Source of the DNA: Symsagittifera roscoffensis
Lineage: Eukaryota > Xenacoelomorpha > Acoela > Convolutidae
DNA: 64,000 nucleotides
Direction: 5' to 3'
Assembly (NCBI RefSeq): GCF_963678635.1
Contig: NC_087065.1
Location: 12,299,579-12,363,578 of the forward strand
Shown: in pieces, positions 21,702 to 36,700 of the stretch
Layout: every line of letters begins with the position of its first letter
Numbering within the stretch: the first letter of the stretch is position 1
Made by a program: the position numbers and the translations under genes
Notes under the pieces: model-generated
Databases searched by the model: none
Seen by the model: only the letters and a program-made list of their open reading frames with translations
What the model was told of the DNA's origin: nothing

Positions 21702-24700
21702 GTACACTTTTTACTTTTAAAGCATCGTTTTACCCCATCCATGATGCTCTACACTCAAGGTGGAAACATTAGGTACAACCACATTGATCTACACCGAGCT
21801 AAAGGAGAAAAAAGTGAATTTCTAATCGAACTCAATTTTGATTCATGGACTAAAAAACACAAAAATGTTTGTGGCGCTTTTGACTGCATTTAGCATCAAA
21901 AAGTTACTCGATGCTGTAGAAAAGAAGAAAAAAATGACAACAAAAGATCAAGAAAAAGTAAACGATAACAAAGCACAAAGCAGGCAGCAACTAAAGGCTA
22001 AATAATTGAATTAGTTGAATGTTTGAAGTTATAAGAAGCTTAGCAACAGATGATTTTTCAAATCATGCAGATGAGAAACTTTGTTATTGGACGAAACAAG
22101 AACTTCCAACACCGTCTGAGTCTTTGTTGTCTGAAACATAAATTATTAGTTTGAAAATAGCTTTTTGATATAACTCTGACTGCTTTCATATAGCTAATAG
22201 AACAAGATTGCTCGTATCAGGGCGAAACCCTGAATGTTTTGACAACCTTATAATGTCTATCGAAAAGTTTTCAATATGAAAAAATTGATGAGCTTTTCAA
22301 AAAGTTTTAAAATACCGCTTAAATCAAATTATATTTAGACTATGGAGCTTGCTTCAATTCAAGTTGAACCGATTGCACGCGTTATAGAATGATATTCAAT
22401 GCTGATTTAAAATATCCGTGCAAAACGAATAGAACAAAACTTGAAATTTGAAATGCTTTGAAACAAAAATTGGGTTAATGTTCTAACTTTTAATGTTGAA
22501 TTGTTTTTAATTTTTTCCAGTTAATCAAAATTTACGCCAAAACTACAAGATCAAATGCTGACAAAACCATAATAAGGCTTATTTAGTCCAACAACTTTTA
22601 ACAGAGGAATCAACACCAATATTTGAAAAATTTTTTGGTTAAATAGTTGACAAAAAAAATGAGAAACAAGAAGCCTACATTCACTGTTTCTTCATTTTCC
22701 CTCCCACGCGCAATGTAAAACACTAAAACTGTATTTAGCGTCTCGTATTAAGATGATAGGATTAAATTATTGGCTTCAATTCACTTTAGAACGCATTAAA
22801 TCGCTTCTAACGCATGTTATAAGTACGCAATATATCGCACTTTAATTATCCCAAATTGGCTATTTTCAGACGCCCGTAACTTTACAAAAAATGATCACAG
22901 GTGAAACATCTATTGAATTTGAGCTGAAGATTAAAAAAATCTCTCGGTTAAAAACATTTTTTTGTCAAAAACGCTTACTTAACAAGTCGAAAATTGACTG
23001 AATAAAAAAACACATCAAGCATAAATATTCCTCACTGTCTTCGTAAGTCAGAACAATAAAACTATTAATAAAACTTAGAGGAATAAATCCCTTTTTAATC
23101 CTTGTTGGCCTTCATAAGAAGTTTGTTTTAAAATTATTTTGTCATTAATTAACTCGGTACTTTTGGTATAATTTTTGATTGCTAAAAAAACCAAAAATAT
23201 CACAACTTTGGGTAAACTTTTTCGCCTGCTTTTGCATAATAATAAATCTTCTAATTAAATTCTAAGCAAGTTTCCAATTAGAGAAAAATTTTTTCCGTTT
23301 GTTAACTGAGAACAAAACTCAGGGGCGGACAAAACTCAGGGGCGGATGTATGACTTTCTTGAGGGGGCGGATTTCCAAAAAAAATCGGAAACTTGATTGA
23401 CCTTTTTTTACGCCGACTAAATTGATTGGGAGCTTTTTGGGTAAATTTTGACCTTTTTTGGGCGGTTTTTGGGCGCTTTTTGGAAACCTTTGACCAAAAA
23501 TGTGCTTTTTTTCAGCGCGCTCGTTCCCTAAGGGTTGGTTGGTCCGGCCTTAAATTTTAGGGTTGGTCGGCCTTAAATGGATATCATAAAATAATTCAGG
23601 GGCGGAATTTAAGGAAAGCGGACGCCCCACCCCCCCCCCCCCCCGCAGTGATTCGACCCCCTGCCGACCCAAAAGGTCCCCCCTTTGGTATTTTTTACGA
23701 AATCCATTTTTGGCCGACTGACTCGAAAGTTTTTCTGAAGGTGCCTTTGGCGCCAATATATGCTAAATTTGAGGGGGAGCGCGCGCCAAAAAAACGCCAT
23801 TTTTTGTCAAATTTTCCAAAAAGTGCCCAAAAACGGCTTTTTTGACCTGTTTTTTCAAAAAGTGGAGGCGCAGAAAATTTGGCCAAAACAGCGTCTTTTT
23901 AGTGCTTTAGGAGAGCTCGGAAAATCAAATTTGGCCGACCTAGAAAAAAAAGTCGTCAAAATATTCGAAAATTTTTTGAAAATCCGCCCCCCCCCCCCTC
24001 GAGCTTTGGTCTTTGGTTAGTGATGGGGTCGAATTCCTGAGAAGAGGCGTCCGAACCCCTCCCCTTAATTCCGCCCTTCAGAAGACTGCTCGCATTACCC
24101 TGAGTGTTCCGACTGCCTTCTAAGCCCTATTGAATTGTATTTTTTTTCGCCGAATGATTTATACTGTCTTGGAGTTTTTGATACGTTAAGTTCAAAAGTA
24201 AAGAAATTACAACCATTTCTCTTAAATTTTGAGGTTTTCAAAATATTCCAAAATAGCCATAAAAGCATACATAAATAGGATGTGTTTTTTTCCTTTTTCC
24301 TATTTAGATTTCGTGTCAAGCGAGCATTCCTAAAGTATAGATTTAAGGTTTTTTTTGCTCGTATCAGAGTGCAGCATTGAATTTTTCGTCGGCTATTTTT
24401 TGTGAAGAACTATATTTTTCATAGTATCAAAAATATGGTTCTTCGCATAACAAACTTTTCATAAACCTGTTGTTGCAGTGCAGATGTAAAATCTGTCATA
24501 GAAATCAATCTGTTGATGATTAAATCTGTTACAGAGATTTTAAAAAAAGCAGTATCGATTCATTTTTACTTCTCGCATAGGCGGAATAAAGCAGCATCGA
24601 TTCATTTTTTCTTCTCGCTTAGGCGGACACTTGTGAGCACTGCAGCCAACTGATCCTAGAACTAGAAGAGGACTCCAAGTGTTGCTCCTGCTGGCTCAAG

Positions 24701-27700
24701 TGGAAGGGTGTGTGGGGGAGGGTGCCCTATGCCTCCTGTCTCTCCTGTGCCATCACTGTGGGGGGACTCATTGTCGTCAATGTCACTCTGCTCAAGGCTG
24801 TCAGTGCTATCGATCAAGCATTCCAGTTGGCTAGTCTCTTTTAACTCTTCTAACTATTTATCCGTTCAGCGAAGCGCGAGGGAATGTCCAAGTTTTCGGT
24901 TTGTTGGTGTCTCTTGAGTAATGGGTTTTTTAATACTTTTTTAAGACGATCCACCAGTGAAACGACCACCATACGAGCTTCGCAGCTCATCACAGCGAAA
25001 AACTGTTGCCGCTTAAAATTGCATGCATTTTTGCACGCAAAAGTTGGTGCTCAAGAAAAAAACAATCATGCAAAAAATTGCATGCAATAAAATTGCTACA
25101 AGGCTGTACTTGGGAACTGCTTGAAAAATAAACTGACGATTATGAGTGGAATTTTTATAGGGATGAATTTGTGGTTCAAATGTGCGGCAAAAGTGAAGAA
25201 AATGGATAGTTCTTCTTTTCACGGATGGTTTTGAGCAAACCTAAAGCTGGTGAAAACATATCAAAAGCGGTGGGTCTAACAAATATTTGAATCATTCAAT
25301 ATAGCCCAAGTGGTTGTAATTGTAGAAACATACCCTTTTATGATTGAATAGAAGTGCAAGGATATCTGAGTTGTGTGAATAAAGTAAAGTACAATTTTTT
25401 GTACTCAAATGATTTGAGAAAGACAAAACACATCAAATTGCGCGGAAACATTTTTCTTGCTCAAGTCGAGCACAGTCGAGCATATTTTTTTGGTCGACAA
25501 AAATGATACTTGCGCAAATTATTCGTGACGGTCGAAACATATTTGGCTTGGGTCGAGCACAGACGAGCAAGTTTTTTTTTCGGTCGACAAAATCGAAACA
25601 AGCTATTTTTTTTGTGACGGTCGAAACTTATTTGGCTTGGTCGAGCACATTCGAGCTAGTTTTTTTGGTCGACAAAGTCGAAGCATGATACCTAAAACTA
25701 GCCAAAACGCTCGAAGCATTTAGTACGAACCTTGCCTCGGGAATTTGATTCCGCTTTGCTCACGGGTCTGCTCATTATTACACACCTAGAGGAATGCTCA
25801 ACCCGGGAATTTTTTTTTTTACTTCGAGTGTTTTTCCCAGATAAATCTGGCACCACAAGCTCAATTGCCAATATAACTGGTCGGAGCATTATGTGCTATA
25901 CTCCTGCAAAGCAATGTTTGGCTCTATCCTTACTTATCATCCGCTGATAGCAACAAATTGACACAAGACCAAACTAATTGACACATGTTTTTAATCATCC
26001 ATTTTTTGGTAATTGGTTCAAAAGATTCGCAAACAAATCATGGAAATAACCGTTGAAATAAATTTAGTTCTGGTAAAACTAGTTTTTGAAATTTTCTTGT
26101 CAATATCAATAATGAAGTTGGAAACATCGGAGTGACCCACTTTAACATATTTGCCAGGTGCTTCGCCGCAGAAGGGGGTAACAGGTCCAGCGGATACAAT
26201 GCCACAAAGATATTTGTCACCTAAAAACACTCTGTATTTGAAATTTAAATACTGGTTAATTAGCCCCAAATTTGTTATATTAAGTCTTTCTCTAAAATGT
26301 CAGTAAAATAGAAAAAACGAACTTAAATACATGTGCTTGTTTTGATAGCTCGAAAATGTTTTCACTCGAAAAAAATTATGTAGAACTGAAAATATTTTTA
26401 AACAAAAGACTGCTCGTATCACTGCGAGGCCTTCAATGCCCTTCAGCAATGATAAGAAAAATTAAAATTGAAGATTTAAAAAAAAAGCTAAAACTATAGA
26501 AAAAATATGTTATTTTTTGTTTTATTCGACCCCCTTTCACACTAGTTTAAGAGCAAGAGGTTAAAGTTTTAAAATAGGGTAAAATTTTAATCAGACCGGA
26601 TTGCTGGTATCAATTTGGTTTCGAATGAAACCGCTTACATTACGATAAAAAAAATGGGGAACCAGAAAAAAGAAGAAAACCCTAGACCGGGAAAAGGTCA
26701 GGAGAAAAACCAGCCAAAAAACAACAGAGGCATGATGTTCCGGAAGGGCGACGAGAAAAAATCAACTATCCCGGCATCATCAAGCAATGACTGGTCCTCC
26801 AGCTCATCGGAGAACACGGCGCCCTCGCCCAAGCGAATCGACGTCAAGCGGACGCCCCACAAACTTACCAACCACAGAAAAAAAACCAACAGAGGCTACC
26901 AGAAAATCCACACGAAACAAACAGGCAGCCTTGGCCAATGCCCTCGGAAACCCTATTCCCATAAAAACGTGGATCAAAAGAAGTTAAGCATGAATCGCCG
27001 GGAAAAGACGCCGAAAAAGAAAAACAAAAAAAAACAACCTAGCAGCTTCAGCAGCTTTATACACGAATTGGGTTTCAAAGAAAATTCCCCAGAGTTCATT
27101 GCCTCTATCCGCTTTTTGGAATAAAAAAAAACCAAGTGCTGCAAAAGGAAGACCAATCAAAGAAGCAATATCGATAGACGAGAAGAGCGATGATGTTGCG
27201 AAAGAATCCAGTACACCGGTGATCAAAGAACAAGTCAACATTACCGAGGATTATGAAAAACAAGTCGTCGAAAAAGAAGTGAACAAGGAGCCCATCATTA
27301 GCACCAAGAAAGTCAAGGACACAACGGGTCAACCATCCGAAGAAGTAAAAGAACCCACAAAAAGGAATTGTTGAATCAAAAGTCCATCAGGGACTCGAAA
27401 ACACTTAGCAAAACTCAGCCAGTCCCAAGGGGACTAAGAACTCAACTCATTTCATTTTATTCAGAGGGGAAATGTGATCCGGCCAAATATACATATTTAT
27501 AACTTTCTAAATAATTTGTAACACAGGTCAACTGACCTTGAGAGCTACGACAAGTCCGTACGACTAAGAGCACAGTGTGTGCAGATTTGAGAAAAGAAGT
27601 TAAGTTTCAGTTAACTTCTATTTTCGTATTGAATTTTCATCTCAGTCGCCAATCTGTACGGATTCAAAAAAGATCATATCACACGGTATGACAGTAAGAA

Positions 27701-30700
27701 TTATTTCGCGTTAATCAACCCGCTTTCAATTATAGCAGCCAAAGTAGTACCAAGGTCAAACCATTATAACTAGCCAACAATGATCCAAGCCCAGTGCACC
27801 AATATTCAAGAGAATGCTTAAAAAATTTTTGCAAAAAATCACTCGAGCCTAATTTTTTTGTCCCTTTCTTCAAAATTTCGCTAAAAATTTTTTAAAATCT
27901 TTGAATTATGGGACTCTACAAAAGCCATAGTTTAAAAAAGTTTCGCAATGTGTTATCGAAAAAAAATTAAACTTGTACCAGAGTGTTTATAAAGCAAAAA
28001 ATATTAGATGCTTTTCAAAACGTTTTGAAAATTTCATCAACAAAAATGAATGTTCCTTTTTTAGCCAAATAAAATATATATATTTTTTTAAATTGCCAGT
28101 TGAGACATTGTCAAAAGTAAAACGTTTCTTTTTTGTCTTTCCATCTTTCCACAGGCTATAAAAATTATGACTAGCTGTATTAAGCATCACGTTCTAACTT
28201 AATAAAACCAATCTACTGGCCTCAATATTTTTTGGAACAATAAAGTTTGCCGACTTTTTCTTTCGTCAAAATTAATAGTCAGTCAAAACTTGTCTCGAGA
28301 AAAAAACTATCTTGAGATTTTTTTTTCGAAGTAGTACAACAGAACTTCAATCTGGTTTTTAATGAAAAATCAAATGTGTTCACCATTACATTATTTAGGA
28401 AGTTTTCTACGAGTTTAACGTTTTTTAGATTTTACCTAGTTTCTGATTCATCGGAAGGGCCGCAAAGTATTGCAGAAAGAGAAGTTGATATAAAGTTAGT
28501 TGTCACCCAACTCGAGCTTGAAGCTCAATTTGAACTACAGACCACTTTTTGTGGTAATAATTTTGTGGCCTCTATGATTAAAAAGAAATGAAGTATATGT
28601 CCTGAATGTTCTGGGTTTCGAAGATTTTGACGGAATGTTTCCGCTCGGGGTGGCTCCAGAAAATATGCACCAGAAAATGTGCAAAAGAAAATTTGTGACT
28701 TTTCAACAGGTAGTTTCTGACAAAAATTTTCATGTCATCAGAGAAATTCTGCTTAATTTAAAAATTATCTTGCTAGCGGAGATCAGAGAAACTATTACAA
28801 CCTAAATTGAAGCCTACTATTTGATTTAGTTTAAATTTTGATTACCCATGCGTGAAAGTTAGAATGATGTTCAACCAATCAACGCAATTCAAACTGTGCA
28901 ATTCGAACTGTGAAATTGATTGACTTATTGCTTGTTTTTGACAAATTTTTGAATACTGGACTCTGATGGTTCGACCAATCTTTTGCTCACTCGATCATTT
29001 GCGCATAAGGGTTTTCCCTTTTTGCTTGTTTCCAACTTCCTCGAACGCAAAGGACTGAAATGCTGATTATTCTGTCCGCCAAAAAAGCACTCATTGCAAA
29101 CAGTTTTTTAGGAATTTTGAATCAAAATCCGTTTGTTTAAAATTAAATTAAAAGGCACTGAGTGTTCGTTTACGCATGAAAATAGCCGCCATTTTAACTG
29201 CGAGCAATGCTATTTAATTAGAAAACAGAAGCGCCCACTTTGTCTTCAACAAAACTTCTTAAAAAGGAACATGAGGGTTTGTATCAGCGCGAAGCCCTGA
29301 ATGAGCAAGAAACTGCTAAAACAAATTACCAAAAAATGACTCGATCGCAAATAATGCATCACTTGGACCAAAAATTTTCTACATCTTCTAATTACGAGCC
29401 GCTTCAAAAAACTAACTTCGCAATGAGTTAGCGAAATGAAATGAAATTGTACATATAAACATAAAAAAGTGCCTTTAAGAGCGTTCAAAATATTCATCAA
29501 CTGAGAACTAATTTTTTCGCTTCTATCCAACAAAAGTTAATTTAAGGCGTTAATGCTAGTGTAGAACTTCTCAAGAGTAAATTTTTTTATTTAGTTTTCT
29601 CTTAATCCTTCCACACGCCAATAAAAATACGACGGGACGTATTTAGCCTCGTTCCCTGTTTTAAAATCAATCAGCCGGCCTAATTACGAGCCGGCTGATT
29701 TCAAATTTTTCTCATAATTTGAAATGAGAAAAATTGCCAATGTTTGTGCTATTTCAACAAAACATAAAGCATTATTTTCAAAATTGACTAAACTTGCAAT
29801 TTTCAAGCTCATATGATTGACCAATAATTAGCGCAACTAAAAAAATATTTTATTTGAGGTCAAGACATCAATTTTTTTCTATGCTATGAAAACAACGTTC
29901 AAATGGAGCTAATTGTTCCGACTTTCGATACGAAAGTAACTGAATATTTGTGCTCGGGGTGGGTTTTTTTTTCTTCAGACAAATTTCGACTTTTTAACTA
30001 GCCATTTTTGACGGAATTTTTTAATATCATTCAAAAGGTTTTGGTGTCCTGAGCTTAAATTTGAAAAGATATTTCACCTGTGATCATTTTTCGTAAAGTT
30101 ACGGGGGTTCAAAGATTGCCATTTTGGTTAATTTGGGACAATTAATGCGCGATATATTTCGCGCTATTAATGCGTAAACGGAGAATTAATCGGTCATAGA
30201 AATCGTTCCAAATTGGCTGAAAGAAGCTTATTTGCCATAATGGATTTGTTACAAGGAGCTAAATCTATCCTTTTGTACTTAATATGGCGTGTGGGGGATG
30301 ATTTTCATCAAAAAATTCAAATTTTAGAAAAAAATTTTTCTTACTGTTTTATTTCATTTATTTCTTAAATATTATTAGTGCTCCATAAACATTAAAAGGC
30401 GGTCGGAACATTCAGTGCTTCGCCCTGATACGAGCAGTCTTGTTATATTTATGAACGAGTTTAACGAACAAAAAACACAGAACGTAAAAATTTCGTTTGT
30501 TTTGGAAAGTCGGAACAATAAGTTTTTTTGTTGCTTAAGTAACGCCCTGAATACTTCCACTCTCCTTGAACGGCGATGAAAAGAGTTCTCGTTCCAAAAA
30601 AGGTTTAAAAACTATCCAAAAATTATAACTTCTTAAATTTATATCTTCACATTTTATGTACAATTCATAAAAACATACTTGCGTCTAGTAACAAATTGAT

Positions 30701-33700
30701 TAAAGCAAACTGATTCATTGATTTTAATGTGGAATGATAATTTTTGCCGCCTATGCTTCAAAAAGACAAATTATTAGTCAGAAAGACAAAGTCTTAGTCA
30801 TCCCAATTTGAATCTAAAAAGTTTCTAACTCAAACCCCGATATCATCAATTAAAGTAAACAGAGTTAAGTTATCTCATTGAATTTAGGTATCAGGCATCA
30901 ATAGTTTTTTTGTTTCCGTCAAAATTACAAGTAAGTGGAAACTTAAAAGAGTAAGTAAAATCTTTCCGTGATTTTTTTGAAGGTCGGTACAATAATACAA
31001 TAAGACTTAAAAATGGGTTTTAAAGCAAATTGCAATATGTTTACCAAGAGTCCTACTTATGTTTTACTTGTCTTAGAGTTCTACATAGTTTCTGAGGTAT
31101 CAAAAGGGCAGTAAATTATTGCAGTATTACAGAACAAAAAGTTAAAATTAAGTTAGTTGTCACCCAACTTGTACAAGAAGCTCAACTTTTGTGGTCTTAA
31201 ACTTGCGTCTTCATTGATGAAAAACAAATTAAGTATACGTGCTGATTCTTCTCCTGAGTATACGTCGTGAGTTTCGAAGAAAGTGACAAAAGTTTTTGCT
31301 CGGGGTGGCTCTTTTCACCAGATAGTTTGCGAATTTTTAACTAGCAGTTTTCACGGAAGTTTTTTTCTTCGGAAAAGTTTGCCCCAAATTAAAAAAAGAT
31401 ATTTTGACAATTAAAACTTTAGTTCTTGGCATAGAGTGTATAAGCTCTGAATGTTCGGATAGTTCTTCAAAATCGCTGAAGCAAGAGTTATAAATAAAAA
31501 ATCAAAAACTGATAGAAACATAAAAAAATTGGATTTTTTTTTGGATTTTTTCAATTTTTCGCCCCACACGCTGTGCCAATTTCAAAATGATGTTTGCAGC
31601 CTACAAAAACGTAATTTTGTCTCAATTTTTTTGGAATCATTTATGTGCGGGTTAAATAGCAGCTTACTCGTTAATAGAAATTGTAGATGTATGTCCATTT
31701 TAAAAACCAGTATAACTTTTCAAAAAATCATCACAATTAAATGTTTTATGAATTTGAGCTAAGGAAATCACTGCTTTTCAGATGGTACCGAAAAGTGTGT
31801 TCAAAAATGGCTAATTAAAAGTCGAAATCTGTCTGGAGGAAAAAAAATCCTCCTGAAAACTGCTCAAAGTTGCATGTTCAGTCTTTTTAGAGCATTCATG
31901 AAAATGTTGGCATCAAATAATCTTTTTGCTTTTTGAGAAGAGGTCAGAAAATCAATTTGGTTGACCAATAAAAAACCTACCCCACTCTAGAAAACTCTAG
32001 ATTTGCGCCTGTATTTGTATGCATTATTAATAGGAGATAAGGTATGTGAGAGGAGACCTTTAGAAAAGCTCTCTTACATCCTTTGCGCGATCCATATTGC
32101 GACTATGCGCGACCCATATTTAGCTATTGCGACTTTGCGCGACTCAAGCCTCTTGCGGGAGCATGGAAATTCAGTCGTAGAAAGTCCATTTCGGCTACCC
32201 ATTTTGGTCGCAACATGAGTCGCAGACCTCGGATCGGGTTGCTCGCAAGGCATATTTGTTAATAATTTCCTCACCAAACCATCCTTCACAAATCATCTAC
32301 CTGATGGTTGATGTGTGCACTCCACTCCCGCTCCCGAGTCACCATTGCATGCGTCTCTGAGTAAGTTGCTCTGTGGCAGAGTTCCAAATGCACAGAACTC
32401 GAAGGGATCCGCATTGCACGACACAGGCGGCTGCATGTAGATGTCCACTGCCTATAAACACACTCTCAGTGTTAGAATAATAATATTAATCATCATAATA
32501 GTCATAATGAATTGTTTCCAAGTGAAGTCATTACAAGAATAGAAATACAATAAAAAAAACAAAAACATTAAAGAAACGTTAAACAAATTTTTTTTAAATC
32601 TTAAGAGAGCCATTAGACTAAATAAATATTATAAACCAGAAACTGCAGAAATAGACTGATGCACCAAATAAGTAAAAGCGTTGAAAATAACTAATTACAG
32701 CTAAATATTGCAGTTCATCGCCTGACCAAGCTTGCTCAAAGAGCATAAATAGGATCAAAACAACGCATCCTGTTCGCTACATATAGACAGACAGTCATAG
32801 TGCCACATAATCGAGTGTTAGCTTGCACCAAATATGAATTTGGTCGATTTAGCTATTCGTTTCAGATCTTTGTTCCTTGCATTGGCTCTCTGATGTCTTT
32901 TCGGAGATTACATTAACCCCCTCCTAGATGAACCATGTAAAGATCTACCATCCCCGGGTCGCGTTCTGAAGAAAAGACTTTGCAAGTCGCGCCGCATACC
33001 GTTTTCAGACTGAATTTCGCAGTCGGGCCGAGGGCCTCTGTCTTTTTTAAGTCGCGGCGTCAGTGGTTTTTTTAAGTCGCGGCGTCAGTGGTTTTTTTTT
33101 CAGTCGCGCCAATCTGAAATTGCCGATATAAATTCGCGCCGGTCTAGAATTGCCCCGTTTGGGTCGCTCCGGTCTTTTCTTAAGTCGCGGACCTCGACCC
33201 GGGTCACGGTGTTTAATTTGGATTAAGTTCGTTTAGCACTGCGAGCAAATGCTCTGCTCTTGTTGGCTGGAAGCTCCAAATAAAAGCAGTAATCATTTTC
33301 TCCCTATAGCACTCAAGAGGGGAGGATGTTGACTTGGTCTGGAACAGTGCAAAAGTACCGAAGGAGTGCGGTCTGTATTTAGACAACCGCGTATTCAGAC
33401 ACAGTAATAACCAATCAGAATCGAGACAAGGAAGAAATGAATTTTATATCTTTCATGTCTCGATTCTGATTGGTTAATACAGTGTCTGAATGCGCGGTTG
33501 TCTAGATACTGCTACGTAACCAAAAGAACGCGGGGTTCAAAAGTGCCCAAAATTATATTGAATACTGCTTTTACTCGTTTCGAATCACTGACATACTTAG
33601 TTCAAATCGACGGGTGTTGAAAAATCAAAAATTGCTGTTTTAATTCATGCCGCTAACTAAAGAAACAAAATTTCCCCAAATGCGGCGTCATAATTTCTTC

Positions 33701-36700
33701 AGAAGTAAACAATTACCTCAACAAATTGTCAAACATTCTTTTCAATTTTGCTCCAAAACAAAACTGTGTTCAAGCAAATTGCCATTAATCTGCAAACAGA
33801 ACTCAAAATAATCAAATGTCCTCAATTTTCGGCACTGCTGTACTTCGGCACCGATGATTGCGCCCTTGGTCCAAACTTTCTGTGCTAGTTTAGATATAAT
33901 AATCACTTCCATGATGATAAAATTGAAGAAAACTGGATCATAAGGAAAGTTTTCTTGCATTGGGCAAACTAAATTGAAATCAGTTTTCAAAAGTAGAAGT
34001 CGTAGTTTTTTTTCTACAAAAACCGTTGTTTTTCCTCCTGTTATTAATCGAATTTGAGGGCAAACAAAACGACAACTGCTGAGACGAAAACCGTTTTTGG
34101 TGGGACTTTAAAACGGAGCTGTACACAAAATCTGTTAGTGTATTCCTGAGAAAGATATAATTGCTTGATATGGAACAGATGAATTCACATGTTTTAAGTC
34201 TCTTTGTCATCCTAACTTCAAGTCATATGATTTTTTTTTATTTCCCACCAGCATCCAGTTTGACTTGAAAAAAATCAAAAATCATACCAGGAAAAACCAC
34301 ACTAGAAAGAAAAAATCAACCTCAGATGATAAAAAAAACAACACGACCTAATAAAGTATCCTCAATGGGTTCATAGAATTTTTAAAAAATTTAGTAAAAT
34401 TACAGTTTGATCGCTGCTTAATTTCTGGTAAATTAGGTAAAGATTATTTATTTGACAAGAAAAAATGCGCGAAAAAAAAGGCTGTTCAATCTTCTCATCC
34501 AAAAAAAAAACGGAGAAGAAAGGACTTCTTTTAATTTTAAGGATGCCGCGTATTTTTTTTCAATTTTACACAAAATTTGCAAAATTAAAAATCTAAGATT
34601 TAATTTTTGCAAAAGCATTGCAATTTAAAACAATTTTTGACAAAATTTTTCATGTCTGAAAACTGAAACGATCATGATGCCTCGTACTCAACAGGAAGGT
34701 TTTTTACCTCCCTATAGTTTCTATAGTTTTTCGCAAAGAAATGAGATGGTACTTTGGCTAAATTAGAGTAACTCATTTGCGCTAGTTATCAGTTTTCTTT
34801 TAGCACAAAGAGAACGAATGGAAAATGGCAAGTTATTTCAGCACCATTATGGTATCTAGAAAGCTGCGCTTTTTTCTAAAACTTCAATGAACATTATTCA
34901 GTATTTCTATTTTTTTTCAGAAACGAGAAGTAGAGTTATTTCATTGTCTTTGGTGATGATTGGCTTTAGTTAAGTTGGTCAACAAAACGAGGATTCCGAA
35001 GAAAAAGATAATTCAACAAAGTTTATTTTTTGCAGTTTTTCAGAAAACAGGGAAACATTTCTGGTCAAAACATTTTTTTCTTGCATATATTGATTATGTT
35101 CGTCATACCCTGAGTAAAAATTATTGCCGGATTTTTTCTCTTGTCAATGATTGAAACTTTGTTCAGACAATGATTGAAACTTTGTCCTGACCGTTTCCCA
35201 GTCAATTTAAGAAAAATGATGAACACTTCTTCATCACTATTGAAACTGACAATTTTTGAATCTGAGTTTTCTGAGTTTTGAGCTTAGAAATTCTTGGCTA
35301 ACTCGAGCTCGTATTGGTACAAAAAAATATTTTGTAACTCATTTTTTTGTAAGCCACAGGCAAGTTTTTGTTCATATCTGTCAGTTTTCTAAAAACTAAG
35401 ATCAACTTTTTGGCCATTCGTTTTTTGGTTCTCAAAATTAAATTTGGTAAAATGTGGTTTATCCTCCCTAAAAAAGTTTTTTTTTTATTTTCTGTTTTAC
35501 TCGGATTGAATTGGTCGTACGCGCTGCATTGAACAACTTTTGCTTTTTGCAGATTTGGTTTCACTCCTCTTTCTAACTATTCAGTTGCTAGCTGTTAAAG
35601 AGCTTATTCGTGTCTCATTTTCAGAATAAACAGGTTAAATTATTTATTGAAAAATCAAACCAAAACTTAAAACAAAGTTCTCAATTTTTGTAGTATACAA
35701 GCAAATATTTGTTTCGTTTCATTAATAAAATGATTTTGAGGAAACTAATTTGTTTTTCCAAACTTTCTAATTTATTGCTTTTTTTGTTTATGTTTGTACA
35801 AATTTTTTTTACTGAAATTGGATAGGTTACTAGAGGTAACGTTTGAATCCATTCGTTTCATCTTTGTCTAACTCTTCATAATGATCGTTTTGTTACAAAA
35901 GCACAGATTAGCTGATTTCCTTGTTTAATCATTTCGTAACGATTGGGTAGCTTGAGCATTTTGTAGTATTGGAATAGAAGTGTAGCAGACACTTTTCTAC
36001 TCTAAACTTGTTCACACTTTAAGATAACATCCCTTTTCAAGATGAATTTTGGAACAGATTTCAGCTAAGCGACTTAACTTGAAACTTTAGAAGTCAAATC
36101 CACAATTCTAACTTTTTCAATTCTAATGAGATTTTTTTGTTCTTTCAATTTTGTAACCTAGGAAACAAGCAAAATTTTCAAAAATTTCAACGGATGATTG
36201 AGAGAACATTTCTCTACGACGCCAGTCAATCGGAGTGTGCTTATTGTCTTGTTTTTGAAAACAAATGAATCCCCCACCGCTCTGAATACTAAAGTAACTA
36301 CGGCAGGTAAAAATATTTTGAGTTCCCCAGTTAAACTAAGTTTTCACTTTTCCACTTTATTGAAAATGTCCGCCTCCTGATCAAGAGGAGGATAAGAGAT
36401 TTTAAAAAGAATGAAGTCTAATAGCAGGTGCAGGCAAATCAAACTAAAATAATTTCGGAACTACGACCTGCATTGTTCAGTGTCTCAAGATTTTTTCGAC
36501 CAAACAGACAGTTTGGTTCTTTTATTAGTTCTGTTCAATTTTTTTTCTAAAAAAAACAACCGTTCTTTTATAGTAAGTTTCATCTGGAGTTGCTCACTAC
36601 ATAAAACGTTGAGTTCCGTAAGTTGAAAAAGGTAATTCTAACGAACACCGAAACAACCACACTTGAGTCGGACACACTTCTTTTTTTTCAACTGACAACG

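Noticed and set aside
24799-24801. GT donor GCT|GTCAGT for M6-like exon 2
   Set aside because: In phase and possible, but it cuts off coding-like sequence that continues to about 24826. Similar GTCA sites in exons 3 to 5 fail on helix continuity or phase. Kept as an alternative, not the preferred model.
32003-32218. ORF present in both duplication copies (also 39945-40244)
   Set aside because: The copies are nearly identical because the duplication is recent, so a shared frame is no evidence of coding. It lies in protease intron sequence and shows no domain.
34960-35154. Paired ORFs in the two duplication copies (also 42819-43022)
   Set aside because: The frames diverge by frameshifts between copies and have no recognisable domain; shadows of intronic sequence.
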